A stretch of DNA of 63,840 bases, taken from assembly GCA_017437965.1 (NCBI GenBank), contig JAFRWN010000158.1, forward strand, positions 1 through 63,840, given 5' to 3'. The notes beneath the pieces were generated by a model that was given only the letters and a program-made list of their open reading frames with translations, was not told where the DNA came from and made no database searches. The position numbers and the translations under genes are program-made. Shown here in pieces: positions 27,520 to 37,433 of this stretch; the first letter of the stretch is position 1; each line of letters opens with the position of its first letter. This stretch comes from Lachnospiraceae bacterium (lineage in GTDB: Bacteria; Bacillota; Clostridia; Lachnospirales; Lachnospiraceae).

Positions 27520-29034
27520 ATGTCACTGCGTCTATCCGATCTGACCAAATATTCAGATATTGTCATACAATGTCACGACAATCCCGATGCCGATGCACTG
27601 GCCAGCGGCCATGCGATCATATGGTATCTGAAAAGAAAGGGAATTCCCGCCCGCTTTATATATGGCGGCCGCAACCAGATCAGTAAGAGCAACCTCGTTC
27701 TGATGATCAACCGACTCGGAATCAAGGCCGAACATGTGCGCCGGCTCGACAGACCCGAGCTTTTAGTTACCGTTGACTGTCAGTACGGCGAGAGCAACGT
27801 TACAAAATTCGACGCGGACCACGTGGCAGTAATCGACCACCACCAGATTTCAGGCCATCTGCCCGAAATGTCCGAGATCAGGAGCAATTACGGTTCCTGC
27901 TCAACCATTATCTATGAAATGCTTCAGATGGAAAACATCGACATCAACTCCGATATCAATCTTTCCACCGCGCTTTACTATGGTCTGATGACCGATACAA
28001 ACGGTTTTTCCGAAATTTCCCATCCGAGTGACAAGGATCTCCGCGATCTTGCAAAATTTTCACGCTCGGAGATAATCATGTACAAAAATTCAAATCTTTC
28101 AAGGGACGAGCTCAAAATTGCAGGCAAGGCGCTTGAGAATGCAGCCTTCTATGAGAAAAATGCCTATGCGATAGTTGAGGCCGAGCCCTGCGATCCGAAC
28201 ATACTCGGCATAATAAGTGATATGCTTTTGGAGGTTGATTCCATTGCGACCTGCCTTGTCTACAGCATACTCTCTTCCGGAGTAAAACTTTCGGTCAGAA
28301 GCTGCATAAAGGAAGTAAAAGCCAGCGAGCTTGCCGCTTACCTGGCAGAAAACCTTGGCGGCGGAGGCGGTCATCTTGTAAAGGCAGGTGCACTCATTAA
28401 ACGTGATCTCCTTGAGGCAGCCGGCGTGAAATATGAAAAAGAAACAATCGACGCCTTCCTCAAGGATCGCATGGAAAGCTATTTCAGGTCTTCTGAAATA
28501 ATCTATGCGCATGACCATGTCGAGAACCTCAAAAATCTTACGCACTACACCAAGAAAGAAGTCGGTGTGGGCTATGTAAAAGCTTCCGACCTCGCAGATT
28601 CCGGCCATAAGATGCTGATACGTACCCTGGAAGGTGACGTGGATGTAAAGGTTGAGGATGACCTCTACATTATAATAGGAATAAACGGCGAAATCTATCC
28701 CTGCAGGAAGCAGAAATTCGAGTCCTCATATATTCCGGTCAGCGGGAAATATGCTTTTCCGGGCGAATATCCTCCCGCAGTCATCGATACGGAAACGGGT
28801 GAAAGGATTGAACTTCTTCCCTTCGCAAAAAGCTGCCTCGCAAAAGGCGGTGCCGGAATATATGCACGCAAGCTTGACCACAGGGTCAAGGTATTTACGG
28901 CATGGGATACCGAAAAGTACTATCTCGGCATACCGGGCGATTATCTTGCGGTAAGAGCCGACGACCTTTCCGACATATATATCATTGAGCAGAACATATT
29001 TGCTCAGACCTACGAAAAGACCAAGGAGCAATAA
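27520..29034 (+). CDS. DHH/DHHA1 phosphoesterase with extra C-terminal domain
   Basis: 504 residues. The DHH part has CHDNPDADALASG (18-30), VTVDCQ (84-87 region), DHH at 106-108 and TDTNGF (158-163), the metal ligands of the NrnA/GdpP phosphodiesterase fold. DHHA1 has NLGGGGGHLVKAGA (278-291). Residues about 345-504 are an added domain with PGDYLAVRADDLSDIYII that I do not recognise. Relatives degrade nanoRNA or cyclic di-/oligonucleotides. It ends 4 nt before the TIR gene with that gene's ribosome site in its last codons, so the two are translationally coupled. A role in removing a nucleotide signal linked to the TIR protein is inference. Confidence 0.85.
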   Translation: MSLRLSDLTKYSDIVIQCHDNPDADALASGHAIIWYLKRKGIPARFIYGGRNQISKSNLVLMINRLGIKAEHVRRLDRPELLVTVDCQYGESNVTKFDADHVAVIDHHQISGHLPEMSEIRSNYGSCSTIIYEMLQMENIDINSDINLSTALYYGLMTDTNGFSEISHPSDKDLRDLAKFSRSEIIMYKNSNLSRDELKIAGKALENAAFYEKNAYAIVEAEPCDPNILGIISDMLLEVDSIATCLVYSILSSGVKLSVRSCIKEVKASELAAYLAENLGGGGGHLVKAGALIKRDLLEAAGVKYEKETIDAFLKDRMESYFRSSEIIYAHDHVENLKNLTHYTKKEVGVGYVKASDLADSGHKMLIRTLEGDVDVKVEDDLYIIIGINGEIYPCRKQKFESSYIPVSGKYAFPGEYPPAVIDTETGERIELLPFAKSCLAKGGAGIYARKLDHRVKVFTAWDTEKYYLGIPGDYLAVRADDLSDIYIIEQNIFAQTYEKTKEQ

Positions 29035-29038
29035 AATA

Positions 29039-32000
29039 ATGAAGTACGATGCTTTCATAAGCTACAGACATACTCCTATCGACATGGAGACCGCAAAAAA
29101 GGTTCATACCTTCCTTGAAACCTACCATGTTCCGAAACCGGTGCAGAAAAAAACCGGAAAGAAAAAAATCAACCGTGTCTTCCGTGACCAGGAGGAGCTC
29201 CCTATCGGAAGTGACCTTAATGACAACATTTCCGAAGCCATAAGGGAATCGGAGTACCTGATTGTCATCTGTTCTCCCGACACCCCCGGCTCATACTGGG
29301 TAAACAAGGAAATCGAAACCTTTATCGCTCTTCATGACCGCAGCCATGTGCTTGCCGTGCTTGCTGCAGGCGAGCCGGATCAAAGCTTCCCTCCCCAGCT
29401 TCTTGTCGATGATGAAGGCAAGCCTGTTGAACCTCTTGCTGCGGATGTACGTGGTGAAACGCCGAAGGAAAGAAACGTAAAATTCAAGACCGAGATGCTG
29501 CGCCTTGCCGCTCCCGTGCTCGGCTGTACCTATGACGATCTCAAACAAAGGCATCGTGAAAGAATCATCAGAAGAAACATCGCTATCGCATCTTCAATTG
29601 CCGTAGTCATTGCCGCCATCGGTATTGCCTTCGGTATCTACAATGCCAGAGTTGCAGACAAAATGAAGAAGCTTGCCGATGAAAAGGCAGAGCTTGCTGA
29701 TGAAAAGACCGTGCTTGCAGATGAAAAATCAAAGCTCGCAGAGGAAAAAGGAGCACTGGCCGAGGAAAAGAGCGAGCTTCTTGACAGCCTGACAGAAGAA
29801 TATATTGACAAACAGAAAAACCAGTCCAGATTCTATGCCGAAGAGGCTCTTAACATCCTTAAGCAAGGCAAAAGGGGCGATGCAGCAAGGATTGCCGCCG
29901 CAGGCCTTCCTGGTGAGAATAACGAAAGACCCTACGTAGCCGAGGCGGAATATGCACTGTCTGCGGCGCTCCATGCCTATGATTTCGGAAAAACTTTAAA
30001 TTTCGATAATGTACTGGAGCATGAACTTTCCGTAAAATACCAGAATTTTACCGACGAAGGCCAGCTGCTTACAACAATCGATTCCGGTGAAACTGTATAC
30101 GTATGGGATACCGCAGACAATAAGCTGCTTGCCAAAATCCCCTGCGACATAAATGAAGACTACTATCTGATCACTGCACTTGCGGCAGCAGCCGACAAGG
30201 CAAATATCTATGTTGCCACAAAAGAATCCCTCTGCTGCTATGACTATGACGGCGGCCTCAGGTACGAATATATTTACCCTGCAGATATAACCGGAGCCAT
30301 CATAAGCCTTGAAAATGACAGGGCCTTCCTGATTTCGGCCCAGACGCTTGAAATTGTATCCCTTTCCGACGGCAAAGTACAAAAAGCCATAAACAACACC
30401 AGCGAATATTCCTTTTCCTCCTTATCTGCCGTAACTGAAGACGGTAAATACATCGCAGTCGGGCATCTCGCGCTCATGGAAACCGAAGGGATCGTAACCC
30501 TTGTCAATCTTGAGGATTATTCGGTACAGGATATAAAACTTACAAATCCCCATCCGCTTGACCTCTGCTTTACTCCCGGGGACATGCTCTGTGTTCTCTC
30601 ATGCAACGAGGATTTCATCGGAAGCGGAGTCAAAAAGCTCTCAATGGACATACAGACCACAGGTGAAGAAGGCTTTATAAGTGTTGATGTTCCTGTGGAC
30701 ATATATGATATCGCGAGCTTTGATTCGGTACTTAAATCCTCAAAAAGCCCCAAGGGCGATTATATCGTGCTTGCTATCGAATCCGAAGCCTTTGCTTTCG
30801 ATACGGCAGGTAAGCTCATTTCACATTTCACCCTTGGCGGAAGCACGCGCACTCTGCATCTTGCCTATGAATCCGGCATCGGCTGGGTCAGCTACGCAAA
30901 CGGAGACATCGTAACCATCAATTTCATAGATCAGAAAATTTACTCTGACAATGCCATCAGCACCGGTCTTGAGATACGTGAAATGGAGATGATAGACGGC
31001 GGCGTGGCAATCGCACCGATATATTCAAGCAATGTCTACGTAATGAAATATCATATAGCATCCGATCTTGAAACATTGACAGCTCAGAACGACTACAGCC
31101 TGCTCTGCTATGCCGCTCCCGACGGTTCATATTTTGTCATGGACAACGGCTTCAACAGAAAAGAGATACTCTTTTATGATAACAACGGCGAACTGATTTA
31201 CAGCTATGAAGATGAAAGAACAGCACTCACAGGTGCCTTCATTGATAACAAGTTTATTTTTACCGGATATCAAAGACTGTGTATCATAGATCCCATAAAA
31301 AAGGAAATCCAGAAATATGAATATGCCGATTTCGGTCTTAACAGCTCGGCCGCTGCCGCATACTTTACCGAAGACAGCCACTACGCAGTCATCTATGCAA
31401 CCTATAGCCTGATAGTTCTTGACATGGAAAACATGAAGTGTATCTATAGCTTGGACGACGGTAAAAAAATCAACGGCAGCGTAATCAGTAACGATGGTAA
31501 AACACTTCTTTTGTCATGTGCCGACAAGAACCTGACAATGATCGATATCGAAACCCAAAAAGAAACCGTCCTTGAAAATGACAGTCTCAGGGTACTTATG
31601 AATCTGTCCGCCTCGAAGTTTCTTGCAATCAGTAAAAGCGGCAAGCTCTGTGCAATGGCATGTTCTGACGGAAAAGTCCGGCTGATAGATTTAAATGATG
31701 GAAAAATCGTTCAGGAAATCCCTATGAATTCCCATGTAAGATGCTTTGTACGCTTCACTTCCGACGAAAAGCACCTGATACTCCAGGGTGACGATTACAC
31801 TATAAAAATATGGGATATTGACAAAAAGCTCGTTGTCAGCTCCACAGGCTGCAACATGATCCTTGATCATATCATAGAAGATCCCGACGGCTACCTCGCC
31901 ATGAGCACTCCCTACTTCGCGGGACTGTTCGAGACCACGGATTATGCGATGGTTGCATATGCACAGTACGGTTTCTGCTATGTTCCGGCCGGCAAGAGCT

Positions 32001-32134
32001 TTCTTATCCAGGACGGCAAGAACGTTTACAGAACCCATTACAAGAACTATGAAAAGCTTATCGAAGAAGCAAAACGGCAGTTTGGCTCCCTCGAATTTGA
32101 TGCAGAGCAAAAGCTGAAATATAATATCAGTTAA
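29039..32134 (+). CDS. TIR domain-transmembrane-coiled coil-beta propeller protein
   Basis: 1031 residues from the ATG at 29039 (AAGGAG upstream). Residues 1-165 are a TIR domain: YDAFISYRHT, FRDQEELPIGSDL and YWVNKEIETF, where Glu91 is the position of the catalytic Glu in NAD-cleaving TIRs. One membrane helix lies at about 179-201. Residues about 205-250 are a heptad coil of LADEK/LAEEK units. The rest (about 300-1000) is WD40-like beta-propeller repeats (VRLIDLNDG, IKIWDIDKK, KVQKAINN). The TIR would be cytosolic and the propeller outside if N-in. Such proteins are common in Lachnospiraceae, but their trigger is unknown. Its 3' end overlaps the convergent MoxR gene by 8 nt. Confidence 0.85.
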   Translation: MKYDAFISYRHTPIDMETAKKVHTFLETYHVPKPVQKKTGKKKINRVFRDQEELPIGSDLNDNISEAIRESEYLIVICSPDTPGSYWVNKEIETFIALHDRSHVLAVLAAGEPDQSFPPQLLVDDEGKPVEPLAADVRGETPKERNVKFKTEMLRLAAPVLGCTYDDLKQRHRERIIRRNIAIASSIAVVIAAIGIAFGIYNARVADKMKKLADEKAELADEKTVLADEKSKLAEEKGALAEEKSELLDSLTEEYIDKQKNQSRFYAEEALNILKQGKRGDAARIAAAGLPGENNERPYVAEAEYALSAALHAYDFGKTLNFDNVLEHELSVKYQNFTDEGQLLTTIDSGETVYVWDTADNKLLAKIPCDINEDYYLITALAAAADKANIYVATKESLCCYDYDGGLRYEYIYPADITGAIISLENDRAFLISAQTLEIVSLSDGKVQKAINNTSEYSFSSLSAVTEDGKYIAVGHLALMETEGIVTLVNLEDYSVQDIKLTNPHPLDLCFTPGDMLCVLSCNEDFIGSGVKKLSMDIQTTGEEGFISVDVPVDIYDIASFDSVLKSSKSPKGDYIVLAIESEAFAFDTAGKLISHFTLGGSTRTLHLAYESGIGWVSYANGDIVTINFIDQKIYSDNAISTGLEIREMEMIDGGVAIAPIYSSNVYVMKYHIASDLETLTAQNDYSLLCYAAPDGSYFVMDNGFNRKEILFYDNNGELIYSYEDERTALTGAFIDNKFIFTGYQRLCIIDPIKKEIQKYEYADFGLNSSAAAAYFTEDSHYAVIYATYSLIVLDMENMKCIYSLDDGKKINGSVISNDGKTLLLSCADKNLTMIDIETQKETVLENDSLRVLMNLSASKFLAISKSGKLCAMACSDGKVRLIDLNDGKIVQEIPMNSHVRCFVRFTSDEKHLILQGDDYTIKIWDIDKKLVVSSTGCNMILDHIIEDPDGYLAMSTPYFAGLFETTDYAMVAYAQYGFCYVPAGKSFLIQDGKNVYRTHYKNYEKLIEEAKRQFGSLEFDAEQKLKYNIS

Positions 32135-33218
32135 TGGAATCCAGCCCTAACATATAGGCATTGTCCGCAATAAACTTCTCTGCCTTCCGGTCGTCACATT
32201 CAAGGAATATTTTCTTGACAACGCTCCGGTTGATCGACAGCAGATTTTTAAGACCGATAATGGTATACTCGGGACTGCCAAGCTCAAACATTGCAGAGAC
32301 CACCCTTTCTGCAAGCTTCCGTTGTTTTCTGTCAAGTTCCTTTGGCGAATCAACACTTCTAAGAAAATCGACCTTTTCTGCCAAGGCATTGGCAAGCATC
32401 ACCACCTCCGAGGGATCCTTCGGAGGTGCTGTTTTTCCCTCCAGAAAATCATCGGCATTCACAAGTCTCTTGTTCGTCTGCACAAACTTTACGAACTGAG
32501 CGGCCTCGGCCATGCCGATATTTCCTGCTATCTTATTAAGAATCACAGGGTCGGAAACATTGCTGTCATACTTCAGTATGTCACTGACTCTTTCCCATGA
32601 ACGTGGAGTTGCAAAAATAAGGCTGTCCGGATCTGCCTTCTGGGTATGGAGAGCCGCAGGCTTGAATGTCAGATATCTTACAACATAAGGATGGATCTCA
32701 AAAGGTATCGCATAATCATTCTTCCATGTAGTAAAATCAACGTCTATGAAATGAATCTCGAAACGGTCCGCAAGTGGTCCTGCAAGCTTTATATAAACAC
32801 CATCGTCATCCTCCCTGTTTCCGAGGCCAACGACAAAGGTGCCTGAAGGCAGGGTGTACTGTCCCACGCGCCTGTCAAGTATCAGCTGGTAGGCAGCCAC
32901 CTGCACGCGCTTTGAACACGAAGTGATCTCATCAAGAAGCAGTATCGTATTGGGGCCGTCCCTCTCCTCATCCGGCAGTACCTCAGGCGAAAGCCAGCGG
33001 GTCTTGGTATGGTCCTCGTTCGGATAGATCAGTCCGCCGATCTCTACCTCGGACATCTGCGCAAGACGGAGATCAATCACCTTATAACCGTACTTCTCGC
33101 CTATCTGCTTAATGACCTCGGATTTTCCGATTCCGGGCGCACCAAGTCCGAGCACCGAATGATATATACCATGCTTGATATTAAATTCCACACATTCCTT
33201 GAATTCCCTGATATTCAT
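32127..33218 (-). CDS. MoxR-like AAA+ ATPase
   Basis: 363 residues. Walker A GAPGIGKS (26-33), Walker B ILLLDEITS (92-100), sensor-type GLGNREDDDG, and the RFEIHFID region following the LAGPLADRF motif characteristic of MoxR ATPases. MoxR proteins act as chaperones for VWA-domain partners. The partner here is the gene immediately upstream, whose stop is one nucleotide from this start. It is the last gene of a five-gene operon that began at 37925. Confidence 0.88.
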   Translation of the reverse strand: MNIREFKECVEFNIKHGIYHSVLGLGAPGIGKSEVIKQIGEKYGYKVIDLRLAQMSEVEIGGLIYPNEDHTKTRWLSPEVLPDEERDGPNTILLLDEITSCSKRVQVAAYQLILDRRVGQYTLPSGTFVVGLGNREDDDGVYIKLAGPLADRFEIHFIDVDFTTWKNDYAIPFEIHPYVVRYLTFKPAALHTQKADPDSLIFATPRSWERVSDILKYDSNVSDPVILNKIAGNIGMAEAAQFVKFVQTNKRLVNADDFLEGKTAPPKDPSEVVMLANALAEKVDFLRSVDSPKELDRKQRKLAERVVSAMFELGSPEYTIIGLKNLLSINRSVVKKIFLECDDRKAEKFIADNAYMLGLDSIN

Positions 33219-33219
33219 A

Positions 33220-34470
33220 CTATAACCTCGCCAGTTTTCCTATTTCATTATCCTTTTTCATTTCCTTGCTGCCCTTGCCTGTGAGAACAACTATCGTTTT
33301 TTTCTTGAGTCCTCCCGGACTTTCCCGTAGAGTCCCGAAATAACCGTCCGTCAGGATGATCAGCACCTCAGGGTTGATTTTTTCGGCCTTCAGATAATCA
33401 TAGACACAGTTGAGATTGGTTCCTCCATAAAATCTGCGGCCAAGCTCAAGCAGCATATCTGCATTTTTAATATTCTTATGAACGTCATGAACGCTCGTAT
33501 CCCAGAACGCCAGATTCATGTGGCAGTGAAATTCCCTTGATATACGGTGAAGCTGGGTGACAAACTCGTTCATGTCCTGGCCTCCTATTGACCCTGAAGT
33601 ATCTATAAAGGCCCATATCTCACCAAGATCCTCTGTCTTTGACTCACCCGGAAGTATCAGCCCCATATGTATATATTTACGCTCGGGAGTGTAGTAGGAA
33701 GCATCATCCACTCTCTCATTCATATATTCCCTGAGAAGCACATTCCAAGGCAGGATTTTACTTTTTACAAGTCTGAAAAAGCTTTTGGGAATGCTCCATG
33801 CGGAGTCCGGGCCCGCCTTTTGCAGAGCTTCCCTTATCATCTCCTTTACCTTTGCTTCATTCTCAAGCTGCTCTGCCTCGCTTAATTCATCCCGGGTCAA
33901 ATCATCGTTTTCTTCATTTTTCCCATCGTCGTTTTTTTCGGCGTTTTTATCACCATTGTTCTTATCATCACTCTTTTTTCCATTACCTCCGCCCGGAAGG
34001 TCGACTATTCTAAGCATTCCCTTCCTTTGCGGTCTCTGAACAAGTATGTTGTAAAGCTCTTCAGCGCCCTCTCCCTCATATTTATGAGGCAGTACGCAAA
34101 GCCCAGCCGGTCTTACGAATTCAATCTTCTCATGGTCCATCTTCCATACAATATTGTCAAGCGTCCCGTTTACCACATAGTCGCAGGCAATATTCCAGAT
34201 ATACGGATCCCTTTCACTGATTCTCCTCCAATGCAAAAACAGTATATGAAGAACCTCGTGCATATATACATAATTTCTCGCGCCCTTTGATAGCTGTGCA
34301 AAAAAAACAGGATTATACCTTATCTCGCGTCCGTCGGTACACGCTGTTTCAATTGTTTCATCCTCGATCACCCGGATGCGCATCATGATGTCGCCATAAA
34401 ACGGCAGTTTTTTCAGCATGTCCATTTTAAAGCGTCTGATTCCCATACTGATCTCTTCGCGAATATCCAT
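33220..34470 (-). CDS. VWA-like protein with N-terminal HExxH domain (DUF2201 type)
   Basis: 416 residues. The N-terminal half has a zinc-protease-like motif HEVLHILFLHW (His71, Glu72, His75, with His80 nearby). A Lys/Asn/Asp-rich linker (about 165-195) follows. The C-terminal half is a VWA domain with a complete MIDAS start, DTSGS at 290-294. This architecture pairs with MoxR ATPases in many bacteria. Peptidase activity is not established for the family. RBS and spacing suggest coupling with MoxR (1 nt apart); the gene before it ends 4 nt upstream. Confidence 0.85.
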   Translation of the reverse strand: MDIREEISMGIRRFKMDMLKKLPFYGDIMMRIRVIEDETIETACTDGREIRYNPVFFAQLSKGARNYVYMHEVLHILFLHWRRISERDPYIWNIACDYVVNGTLDNIVWKMDHEKIEFVRPAGLCVLPHKYEGEGAEELYNILVQRPQRKGMLRIVDLPGGGNGKKSDDKNNGDKNAEKNDDGKNEENDDLTRDELSEAEQLENEAKVKEMIREALQKAGPDSAWSIPKSFFRLVKSKILPWNVLLREYMNERVDDASYYTPERKYIHMGLILPGESKTEDLGEIWAFIDTSGSIGGQDMNEFVTQLHRISREFHCHMNLAFWDTSVHDVHKNIKNADMLLELGRRFYGGTNLNCVYDYLKAEKINPEVLIILTDGYFGTLRESPGGLKKKTIVVLTGKGSKEMKKDNEIGKLARL

Positions 34471-34474
34471 AATC

Positions 34475-35470
34475 CTATCCTATCATTGACAAAAGCCTGT
34501 ATTTATCGGCCACTTTTTTTGCAGTCATCTCATCTGCGAGCTTTCCTTCCGCATCATAAACCATTTTCAGATTCATTTTTTTAAGCACCGGAATCTTAAA
34601 GTCTGATGACAGATACATTTCCTTGTAAATAAAATATTCATTTCCGGAATATGTCACCCTTTCAAGCCCCGGGTAAAAAGCCGGAACGAAGCGCAGATGT
34701 ATATTGACCAAAACGTCATTCTTGTCGGTTTCCACATCATTATCGTTATAATAAGCAATTATAACACGGGGCAGCACAGGTATTTTACCTGAAATTATTG
34801 CATTGTCGCTCGGAAGCTCTGCGGTCGGAAAGTCCGGCGTGTCACTCCCACGTTCTATAAGCTTTGCCACCAGCTCCCGTTCAAAGCCATAGCCCACAGG
34901 CTTCGGATTTTCAAACCGAAGCTCCTCATTTCCGTCAAAAACAAACTGGGTCGGACCTTTTTTGTCGCTGCCGCCGAAATATATGGCTTGCATCTCTTTA
35001 TCAATCCTTGCAGGCGTAAAAAGCCCATGAAAGCCACGGAATATCGCCCCGAATTTTTTATCATTCGCATAATCTCCCACAAGCATCCGTCTGCCATCAC
35101 AAAGCACTATCGTATTATGCAGGAAAAGCTCATATTCCTCAAGACTCAGGCGGCGTCTGAGATACATCACATTTCTGGCATCCCCATAGAAATATGAACT
35201 GAACACGGCATCATGGCAGTATTCAAGACTTGCAGGAAGCTCAATCTTTGAAACATTCATGCACTCCATGAATGCCTTGCTGCCTATCCTCTCAACACCC
35301 TCACAGATTTTGATCGACCTGGTACTCTTGTCGGCAGCGCAGCCGGCAGCTATCTTTTGTATCCTGCTGCCCTCATACTCGCCAGGAATCACAAGCTCCT
35401 CACTGTGATTTTTGCAGGAAACCAGGAGATTAACACTGATATCAAATTTTTCTTCTTTTTCAATGATCAT
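34475..35470 (-). CDS. Leucine-rich-repeat-like protein in MoxR-VWA operon
   Basis: 331 residues from the ATG at 35470, which overlaps the stop of the methyltransferase (ATGA) and has GGAGAAG upstream. The N-terminal third resembles a BspA-type repeat pair (LVIPGEYEGSRIQKIAAGCA, ERIGSKAFMECMNVSKIELP). The remainder is not recognised. There is no signal peptide or membrane helix, so it is cytosolic. Its position between the methyltransferase and the VWA gene, with overlapping codons, suggests a component of the same system. Confidence 0.6.
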   Translation of the reverse strand: MIIEKEEKFDISVNLLVSCKNHSEELVIPGEYEGSRIQKIAAGCAADKSTRSIKICEGVERIGSKAFMECMNVSKIELPASLEYCHDAVFSSYFYGDARNVMYLRRRLSLEEYELFLHNTIVLCDGRRMLVGDYANDKKFGAIFRGFHGLFTPARIDKEMQAIYFGGSDKKGPTQFVFDGNEELRFENPKPVGYGFERELVAKLIERGSDTPDFPTAELPSDNAIISGKIPVLPRVIIAYYNDNDVETDKNDVLVNIHLRFVPAFYPGLERVTYSGNEYFIYKEMYLSSDFKIPVLKKMNLKMVYDAEGKLADEMTAKKVADKYRLLSMIG

Positions 35471-37431
35471 GCCTTCTCCGCAACTATTATACAATTCGAT
35501 GCAGGATATTTATCCGGAATCAGTTCCACCTTGGGCGAAAGATGAAGCGGGTAGCCCGGCTCCAGAAACTCCTCACACCTTATCAGCTTTGCGCCGATTT
35601 CTTCGAAAAACTCCCTGAACTCGTCAAGAGTAAAATACCCGAACTGCTCCTGTACCTCATGTGCATAGGACTGCTTGCCCCAGGTGTATGTAAAAAGAAA
35701 TTCCCTGATGAAATTCGTGCAGGCACTTACCGTACCATCAGGATTCATCACGATTTTTTTATCTTCAATGTCCTTAAGTCCCTTGAAATCATTGACATAG
35801 TTTTTAAAGAATTCCGGTCCGTCGGGATCCTTGAACCGTAAAGTTATCGTGCTTTCGTCCACTTTGGTCTTTATACCGTCGCGGATTATGATACGCCCGC
35901 CGGGTCTTAGTGAAGCATAGGCATTTTTCAGTGCTTTCTTCACGCTTTCGATATCGAACCTGCCGTTTTCGGTCTCGGTGTATGAATATATTTCATGAAG
36001 TATCGACGAGAAAATCACATTGTCAACCGGTTCATTAAAAACACCCTCATAGAAATTATGGCGTATCACAGTCCAGCTATGATTTTCCTCAGCCTTCTTT
36101 TTACTAAGTGCTTCAATTACATTCTCCGAGATATCGGTACCGATCACCCTTTTGTCCGGATAGGTTTTCTCCAGAAGGTCAAGGAGAACTCCGCCTCCGC
36201 TGCCAACATCCACAACCGAAGTTCCTGTCACATAATCAATGATCGAATTCTTCGTGCTTTCCTCCGTAGCATTCATTCTCGCAAGATATCTTTCCTCGTT
36301 GTTCAGACGGTCAAATTCATCCCTTCTGAACCCGAACATGTCATACAATACCGTAATGCTCTTCTCAAAAGTAAGCAGCCCGCTCCTCTCCGCCTCAACG
36401 CAGAAATCTATCAGTTTTTCGCATACCTTTGAAAACCTGAAATCACAAAGCACAGCCTTGCCCTGCTTCAGTACCACAAGCTCCACATTGTTAAGAGCCG
36501 GCTCCTTTATATATTTTTCTATGATACGTTCCTTATAGACATTAAGATGCTTTTTTCCCTGAAAATCATAGTAAAGCGCATCCGCTACATGCTTGAAGGA
36601 AATATATGCCACATCCTCATCAAGCATTTCCACAGCCTTACAAAGAAGCCACTTGATGTGCGGAAGCATAAAGTCCGCAAAGGCTGCCTGATAGTACCAG
36701 AGCTCATATTTCGGAAAAATCTTCTCCGAAAAAACAAACTGTAACTCCTCATCGGCATCCTTAAGGCGCGGATCAAGTCTTTCCATTCTCTCCCTGTCGG
36801 TAAACTCCGTGAAATCACCCGCAAGCACCCTGTCGATAAGGCTCATTGCATCATCCTTTACCTTCTCCCACAAAGCCTCGCTTACACCGCCGATAATGCA
36901 TAGGTTTAGAACCTTGACTATTCTTTCAAGGCTCTCTTCTGTCAGATATCTCTTTAAATCAAGCAAGGGAGCATTCTTATCCACCCTTACCTCACCACGA
37001 AGTGCCTGTCCGATCAGCCCGTGAGTCCTTATCAGAGTTGAAATGATGGTTTTATTCTTTGCAGTATCCTGGCATTCCTCAAGATAGATTTCAGCCGATG
37101 CCAGATTGTGTATGTCAAGAGGGTAGCCCTTTTTCCTCCAGCTCTCCCTTTCCTTTACGCTTCCGCCCTTTGCAACCTCAGACCATGAAAGCACCGTCCT
37201 TACGATTTCAGTTTCATTATCATCAAGCCCGTTTTTATTATTCTCAAGTATATCAAGAGTCCTGAGCACATAGGAAAGCGTTTCCTTCCCGCTGATCTGC
37301 TCAACCACATCCACACGTTCGATATTGACGTCCTTGTTTTCGGTATAGTAAAGATATGAGAGCCACTTTTCACTTTCAAGCCTTGCCTCATCAAAAGAAC
37401 TTCCGTCATTTAAAACTATCATGTTGCCCAT
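35467..37431 (-). CDS. Large protein with C-terminal SAM methyltransferase domain
   Basis: 654 residues from the ATG at 37431, placed 7 nt after GGGG; an upstream ATG at 37437 overlaps the previous stop but leaves no room for a ribosome site. Residues 1-400 are an unrecognised, mostly helical domain. Residues 406-414 are the class I methyltransferase motif VVDVGSGGG, followed by the acidic GTDIS, and a late motif SLRPGGRIIIRDG. No metal or nuclease motif is seen. The target (protein, RNA or small molecule) is unknown. It overlaps the next gene by 4 nt, so it is a core member of the operon. Confidence 0.75.
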   Translation of the reverse strand: MGNMIVLNDGSSFDEARLESEKWLSYLYYTENKDVNIERVDVVEQISGKETLSYVLRTLDILENNKNGLDDNETEIVRTVLSWSEVAKGGSVKERESWRKKGYPLDIHNLASAEIYLEECQDTAKNKTIISTLIRTHGLIGQALRGEVRVDKNAPLLDLKRYLTEESLERIVKVLNLCIIGGVSEALWEKVKDDAMSLIDRVLAGDFTEFTDRERMERLDPRLKDADEELQFVFSEKIFPKYELWYYQAAFADFMLPHIKWLLCKAVEMLDEDVAYISFKHVADALYYDFQGKKHLNVYKERIIEKYIKEPALNNVELVVLKQGKAVLCDFRFSKVCEKLIDFCVEAERSGLLTFEKSITVLYDMFGFRRDEFDRLNNEERYLARMNATEESTKNSIIDYVTGTSVVDVGSGGGVLLDLLEKTYPDKRVIGTDISENVIEALSKKKAEENHSWTVIRHNFYEGVFNEPVDNVIFSSILHEIYSYTETENGRFDIESVKKALKNAYASLRPGGRIIIRDGIKTKVDESTITLRFKDPDGPEFFKNYVNDFKGLKDIEDKKIVMNPDGTVSACTNFIREFLFTYTWGKQSYAHEVQEQFGYFTLDEFREFFEEIGAKLIRCEEFLEPGYPLHLSPKVELIPDKYPASNCIIVAEKA

Positions 37432-37433
37432 AA

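Noticed and set aside
29680..29790. DNA repeat array in the TIR gene (possible CRISPR-like)
   Set aside because: The period is 21 nt because the protein repeats the heptad LADEK/LAEEK; units are imperfect and coding.
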